Assembly: GCA_024645155.1 (NCBI GenBank) | Contig: JAHEGF010000135.1 | Location: 1-8,864, forward strand | Source of the DNA: Phyllobacteriaceae bacterium | GTDB lineage: Bacteria > Pseudomonadota > Alphaproteobacteria > Rhizobiales > Rhizobiaceae | DNA: 8,864 nucleotides | Direction of reading: 5' to 3' | Shown here: in pieces, positions 5,806-8,864 of the stretch | Position numbering within the stretch: position 1 is the first letter of the stretch | Layout of the letters: every line of letters begins with the position of its first letter | Notes under the pieces: model-generated | The model's database searches: none | Told to the model about the DNA's origin: nothing | What the model saw: only the letters and a program-made list of their open reading frames with translations | Position numbers and translations under genes: made by a program

Positions 5806-8040
5806 TCAGCCGGCGCCCCGCCTTGTGTTTTTTCCAAGGTTCGTCAGCGCGGCCTCGACGATGCTGTCGCGGCATGGGAGCGTTGCGCCATAGGCCGGAC
5901 CGGTAGCAATGAAACTGTCGTCGGCAGCAAGACGCGTGATTATGCGGGAGCGCTGGCTGTTCTCACAAAACAGCGTCATCAGTGCTTCGCTTTGCGAACC
6001 TGTTGTCCGGCATTCATCGACGATCAGTATATTGTTGCAGCCGTTTGTAGCGGCCAGCAATTCATCTGACGGCAGAGGGGCCAGCCAGCGCAAATCTATA
6101 ACGCGTGCGTCCACATTGTGACGTTCGCGCAAAATCTTTTCAGCCTGACGTGAAAGGTAATAGCCGTTGGCATAAGAGACAATTGCCAGATCGCGTCCTG
6201 TGCCGAATTGCCCGATCCTGCCTATCCCGATTGCTTCGCCGCTACCAGGGCACGGATAGTCAAAGGTCCATTGACGGTCCTTTTCCTCGTGAAGATCACG
6301 CGTCATGTACAGGGCAATCGGTTCGACAAAAACGACAATGCGTTGCTCCACCCGTGCCAGACGAACCGCTTCCCTGAGCATGTGTACGGCATCGGCGCCG
6401 TTTGACGGACAGGCGATTACGATGCCCGGTATGTCGCGCAAAACGGCGAGCGAATTGTCATTGTGGAAATGGCCGCCAAACCCGCGCTGATATCCAAGGC
6501 CGGCGATACGAAGGACCATCGGGTTTGTAAACTGGCCATTTGAAAAAAAGCTCAGCGTGGCGGCTTCGCCGCGCAATTGGTCCTCGGCATTATGCAAATA
6601 TGCGAGGAACTGTATTTCCGGTATTGGCAGCAAGCCGTTATGCGCCATACCGATTGCAAGGCCAAGAATGGATTGTTCATCGAGCAGCGTGTTTATCACA
6701 CGCGCAGGCCCAAACCGGCTCGACAGTTTCTGGGTGACGCCGTAAACACCGCCCTTCGGGCCGACATCCTCACCGGCCAGGACTATCTCGCGGTGTTCGA
6801 GCATCAGATCCGTCAATGCCATGTTGATCAGCTTTGCCATATGCTGCGATTGGTCCATTGAACGAATGTCGGTTTCGCCAAATGCGGCGGTGCGCGCCTC
6901 CGGCGAGGGACCATTAGTGGTTGCGCATTTGCGGGCTGGCGGCACCAGGCTTGCCATCACGTCCTGCGATGTCTTCAGCTTCGGCCTTGCCACAACCTGT
7001 CTGGCAGCGCGCTCGGCACGGTCAAAAGTACTGTTGTAGATGTCAAGGATCACGTCCGGGGTCAGAATATTCTCCTCGAGCAGGATACGCGCACTGATTA
7101 GTAACGGGTCATTGTCCTCATCGGCTTCAATCTGTGCCGAGGTAAGATAGGCGGTTTGGGCATCGGCCCCGGCATGTCCGTAAAGGCGCACGGTTCTCAT
7201 GTGGAGGAAGGCCGGCTTTCGCCGCCGCCGCACCCAGTCTGCTGCCTCGATGACCGTGGCAAAGGTATCGAGCATGTCGAGACCGGTGCAGTGGAAATAA
7301 CGCAAACCCGGGCGCTTTGCGACGCTGGCTTCGATCCAGCCTCCGGGTGTCTTGGTGGAAATGCCGATGCCGTTGTCTTCGCACACGAACAGCAGGGGCA
7401 GCGGTACACTCTGGTATGCGGTCCAGCCTGCCGTATTCAAGGCGCCTTGCGCCGTCGAGTGGTTTACGGATGCATCGCCAAAGGAACACAGGACGATAGA
7501 ATCGGCGGGCCATTGACGATGTTCGCAATCCAGCCGCGGTGCCAGTGCCACCGAATAGGCGGCACCGACCGCTTTTGGAAGATGCGACGCAATGGTCGAG
7601 GTTTGTGGCGGGATGTTGAGTGATTTTGATCCAAGGACCTTGTGGCGCCCGCCGGAAATCGGGTCTTCGCAGCCAGCCGCAAAACTGAGCAGCATATCCC
7701 AAAGCGGTGTCTGGCCCGGGACTTGCCTTGACCGCTGGATCTGAAAGGCGGCGTCCCGGTAATGCAAAAACGCGGGATCGGTCGGGCGCAGACCGGCAGC
7801 TACGGCCGCACTGCCCTCGTGGCCCGAAGACCCGATGGTGTAGTAACCTTGGCCCTGCGCCTGAAGCTGCCGCGACACGCGGTCAAGCTGGCGGCTCAGA
7901 ACCTGCGATTGAAACATCTCCACCAACGCTTCAGTTCCGAGCCCGGTATCGTTTAGACGAGTAGTCGAACTGCGCTCCGGCAGGTTGCCTGATGCCACCC
8001 GGTTGAGGAAATTTTTATGAACGATTTCAGCCCGATCCAT
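5806..8040 (-). CDS. 2-oxoacid dehydrogenase E1, fused alpha and beta subunits
   Basis: 744 residues from ATG 8040. The first half (about 30-350) is E1-alpha: YYTIGSSGHEG, HYRDAAF, ASHLPKAVGAAYS, the thiamine-diphosphate/Mg motif GDAS (about 189) through EDNGIGIS (about 221), and FLHMRTVRLYGHAGAD. A linker of about 50 residues (rich in Ala, Pro and Thr) follows. The second half (about 400-744) is E1-beta: AGEDVG, LLDEQSILGLAIG with the conserved Glu, PEIQFLAYLHNAEDQ, SNGQFTNPMV, and a transketolase C-terminal domain with GRDLAIVSYANG and VIDLRWLAPLP. Such enzymes decarboxylate a 2-oxoacid and pass the acyl group to lipoyl-E2, as in branched-chain 2-oxoacid dehydrogenase. The exact substrate cannot be read. 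An upstream TTG at 8067 would add 9 residues, but ATG 8040 has a Shine-Dalgarno at the right distance. It follows ALDH7 by 61 bases and is followed by the acyltransferase after 2 bases. No E2 or E3 gene is adjacent. Confidence 0.9.
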   Translation of the reverse strand: MDRAEIVHKNFLNRVASGNLPERSSTTRLNDTGLGTEALVEMFQSQVLSRQLDRVSRQLQAQGQGYYTIGSSGHEGSAAVAAGLRPTDPAFLHYRDAAFQIQRSRQVPGQTPLWDMLLSFAAGCEDPISGGRHKVLGSKSLNIPPQTSTIASHLPKAVGAAYSVALAPRLDCEHRQWPADSIVLCSFGDASVNHSTAQGALNTAGWTAYQSVPLPLLFVCEDNGIGISTKTPGGWIEASVAKRPGLRYFHCTGLDMLDTFATVIEAADWVRRRRKPAFLHMRTVRLYGHAGADAQTAYLTSAQIEADEDNDPLLISARILLEENILTPDVILDIYNSTFDRAERAARQVVARPKLKTSQDVMASLVPPARKCATTNGPSPEARTAAFGETDIRSMDQSQHMAKLINMALTDLMLEHREIVLAGEDVGPKGGVYGVTQKLSSRFGPARVINTLLDEQSILGLAIGMAHNGLLPIPEIQFLAYLHNAEDQLRGEAATLSFFSNGQFTNPMVLRIAGLGYQRGFGGHFHNDNSLAVLRDIPGIVIACPSNGADAVHMLREAVRLARVEQRIVVFVEPIALYMTRDLHEEKDRQWTFDYPCPGSGEAIGIGRIGQFGTGRDLAIVSYANGYYLSRQAEKILRERHNVDARVIDLRWLAPLPSDELLAATNGCNNILIVDECRTTGSQSEALMTLFCENSQRSRIITRLAADDSFIATGPAYGATLPCRDSIVEAALTNLGKNTRRGAG

Positions 8041-8045
8041 GATTT

Positions 8046-8051
8046 CTTTCC
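8046..8051 (-). promoter_or_regulatory. Ribosome binding site deciding the E1 start
   Basis: On the - strand GGAAAG sits 5 bases upstream of ATG 8040. No comparable purine-rich site precedes the in-frame TTG at 8067, so the ATG (protein beginning MDRAEIVHKN) is preferred. Confidence 0.6.
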
Positions 8052-8071
8052 GTGATTGTATGGCCAATCAC
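8052..8071. promoter_or_regulatory. Perfect 7-bp inverted repeat ahead of the E1 gene
   Basis: GTGATTG, six spacer bases, CAATCAC, directly abutting the E1 ribosome binding site and lying in the 61-base gap after the ALDH7 gene. It could be an operator for a dimeric regulator or an mRNA hairpin beside the ribosome site. It has no U-run, so it is not an obvious terminator for ALDH7. The symmetry is seen; any function is inferred. Confidence 0.35.
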
Positions 8072-8101
8072 TGCCGCACCGCTGTTACGCGTGGCGTTTG
8101 A

Positions 8102-8864
8102 TCAGATATCGAATGAAACACCCTGAGCCAACGGCAGGTCGCGTGAATAGTTGATGGTATTGGTGGCCCGCCGCATATAGGCCCGCCACGCGTCCGAGCC
8201 CGATTCCCGGCCCCCTCCGGTCTCTTTCTCGCCGCCGAACGCACCACCGATTTCCGCACCGGAGGTGCCGATATTCACATTGGCAATGCCGCAATCCGAA
8301 CCATTTGCCGAAAGAAACTTTTCGGCTTCGCGGATATCGAGCGTGAATATGGAAGACGACAGACCGGCTCCGACCGCATTGTGCAATTTGATCGCATCAT
8401 CGAGATCGGTATAGCACATGACATACAATATGGGTGCGAAGGTCTCTTCGCAAACAATGCCCGACTGCGAAGGCATTTCAACAAGGGCAGGGCGCGTGTA
8501 ATATGCATCTTCATCGCCAGTCTCCACACGTTCGCCGCCCGTCACATCGCCGCCCGCCTTGCGGGCGTCGTCCAGCGCCTTTTGCATGATGTCGAAAGCA
8601 TGTTTGTCGATCAGCGGACCGACCAGCGCGTCTGTTTCAAGGGGATTACCGACGGAAACGGATTTGTAGGCTTTCTTCAATGCTGGGACGAAAGTGTCGT
8701 AGATGCTGTCGTGGACAAACAGCCGGCGAAGCGTGGTACAGCGTTGTCCGGCGGTGCCCATGGCCCCAAAGGCGATGGCGCGCAGGGCCATATCCAGATC
8801 CGCGGTCGGGCAGACAATACCGGCATTGTTTCCGCCCAGTTCCAGTATTGAGCGGGCGAACCGC
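8102..8864 (-). CDS. ALDH7-family aldehyde dehydrogenase (aminoadipate-semialdehyde / piperideine-6-carboxylate type), 5' end outside window
   Basis: The C-terminal 254 residues are visible; family members are about 500 long, so about half is missing and the start is beyond base 8864. The frame stays open from 8863, beginning RFARSILELGGNN, so the Met at 8791 is internal. Visible motifs: catalytic base Glu8 in ELGGNN, nucleophile Cys42 in GTAGQRC (34 residues later, the classical ALDH spacing), EETFAPILYV, then GLSSSIFT, GSDCGIANVNIGTSGAEIGGAFGGEKETGGGRESGSDAW, split here as the family's long signature, and a YMRRATNTINYS tail. This signature is distinctive of ALDH7 (human ALDH7A1; bacterial piperideine-6-carboxylate dehydrogenase, called AmaB in Pseudomonas), which oxidises 2-aminoadipate semialdehyde to 2-aminoadipate with NAD+ in lysine breakdown. 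It is the first visible gene of the - strand unit. The substrate is inferred from family only. Confidence 0.92.
   Translation of the reverse strand, partial: RFARSILELGGNNAGIVCPTADLDMALRAIAFGAMGTAGQRCTTLRRLFVHDSIYDTFVPALKKAYKSVSVGNPLETDALVGPLIDKHAFDIMQKALDDARKAGGDVTGGERVETGDEDAYYTRPALVEMPSQSGIVCEETFAPILYVMCYTDLDDAIKLHNAVGAGLSSSIFTLDIREAEKFLSANGSDCGIANVNIGTSGAEIGGAFGGEKETGGGRESGSDAWRAYMRRATNTINYSRDLPLAQGVSFDI

Noticed and set aside
5804..5875. 24-residue N-terminal extension of the acyltransferase (start at 5875)
   Set aside because: It would overlap the E1 C-terminus and encodes a basic, unconserved stretch. The family N-terminus begins at the Met at 5803.
8041..8067. TTG start at 8067 for the E1 fusion
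   Set aside because: TTG is rarer, has no visible ribosome site and lies in the inverted repeat; ATG 8040 has GGAAAG five bases upstream.
8381..8851. 156-residue + strand frame opposite ALDH7, and others at 7127-7702 and 5174-5611
   Set aside because: All lie within genes with strong catalytic motifs in another frame and have no recognisable features of their own.

Overview
The window looks like chromosomal DNA of a moderately GC-rich alphaproteobacterium. The clues are the alphaproteobacterial style of the autotransporter barrel, a fused E1-alpha/beta 2-oxoacid dehydrogenase, and an ALDH7-type dehydrogenase. I name no genus. Coding density is very high. There are four protein genes in two convergent blocks. 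I see no RNA genes, insertion sequences, CRISPR arrays or attachment sites.

Left block (1-4752, + strand): the 3' part of one very large surface-protein gene whose start lies before the window. It encodes seven complete and one partial immunoglobulin-like repeats of the DUF7933 type, each about 125-140 residues. These are followed by a DUF11-type domain, a SpaA/prealbumin-like domain, an alpha-helical linker and a C-terminal autotransporter (type V secretion) beta-barrel. It is most likely an adhesin or stalk-like surface protein.

Right block (4778-8864, - strand, read right to left): an ALDH7-family aldehyde dehydrogenase whose 5' end is outside the window, then a 744-residue thiamine-diphosphate E1 alpha+beta fusion, then a FabD-like acyltransferase starting 2 bases after the E1 stop codon. 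The three genes look like one transcription unit. ALDH7 enzymes oxidise aminoadipate semialdehyde (lysine catabolism) or related aldehydes. The E1 fusion should decarboxylate a 2-oxoacid. The acyltransferase keeps the Ser/His catalytic pair but has Met where FabD has its malonate-binding Arg, so it probably transfers an acyl group other than malonyl. No E2 (lipoyl acyltransferase) or E3 gene lies between or after them, so the E1 must borrow these or work differently.

The most promising lead is this E1 fusion plus non-malonyl acyltransferase pair: it may pass an acyl group derived from a 2-oxoacid to CoA or a carrier protein. The second lead is the cysteine-paired repeat array exported through an autotransporter barrel.
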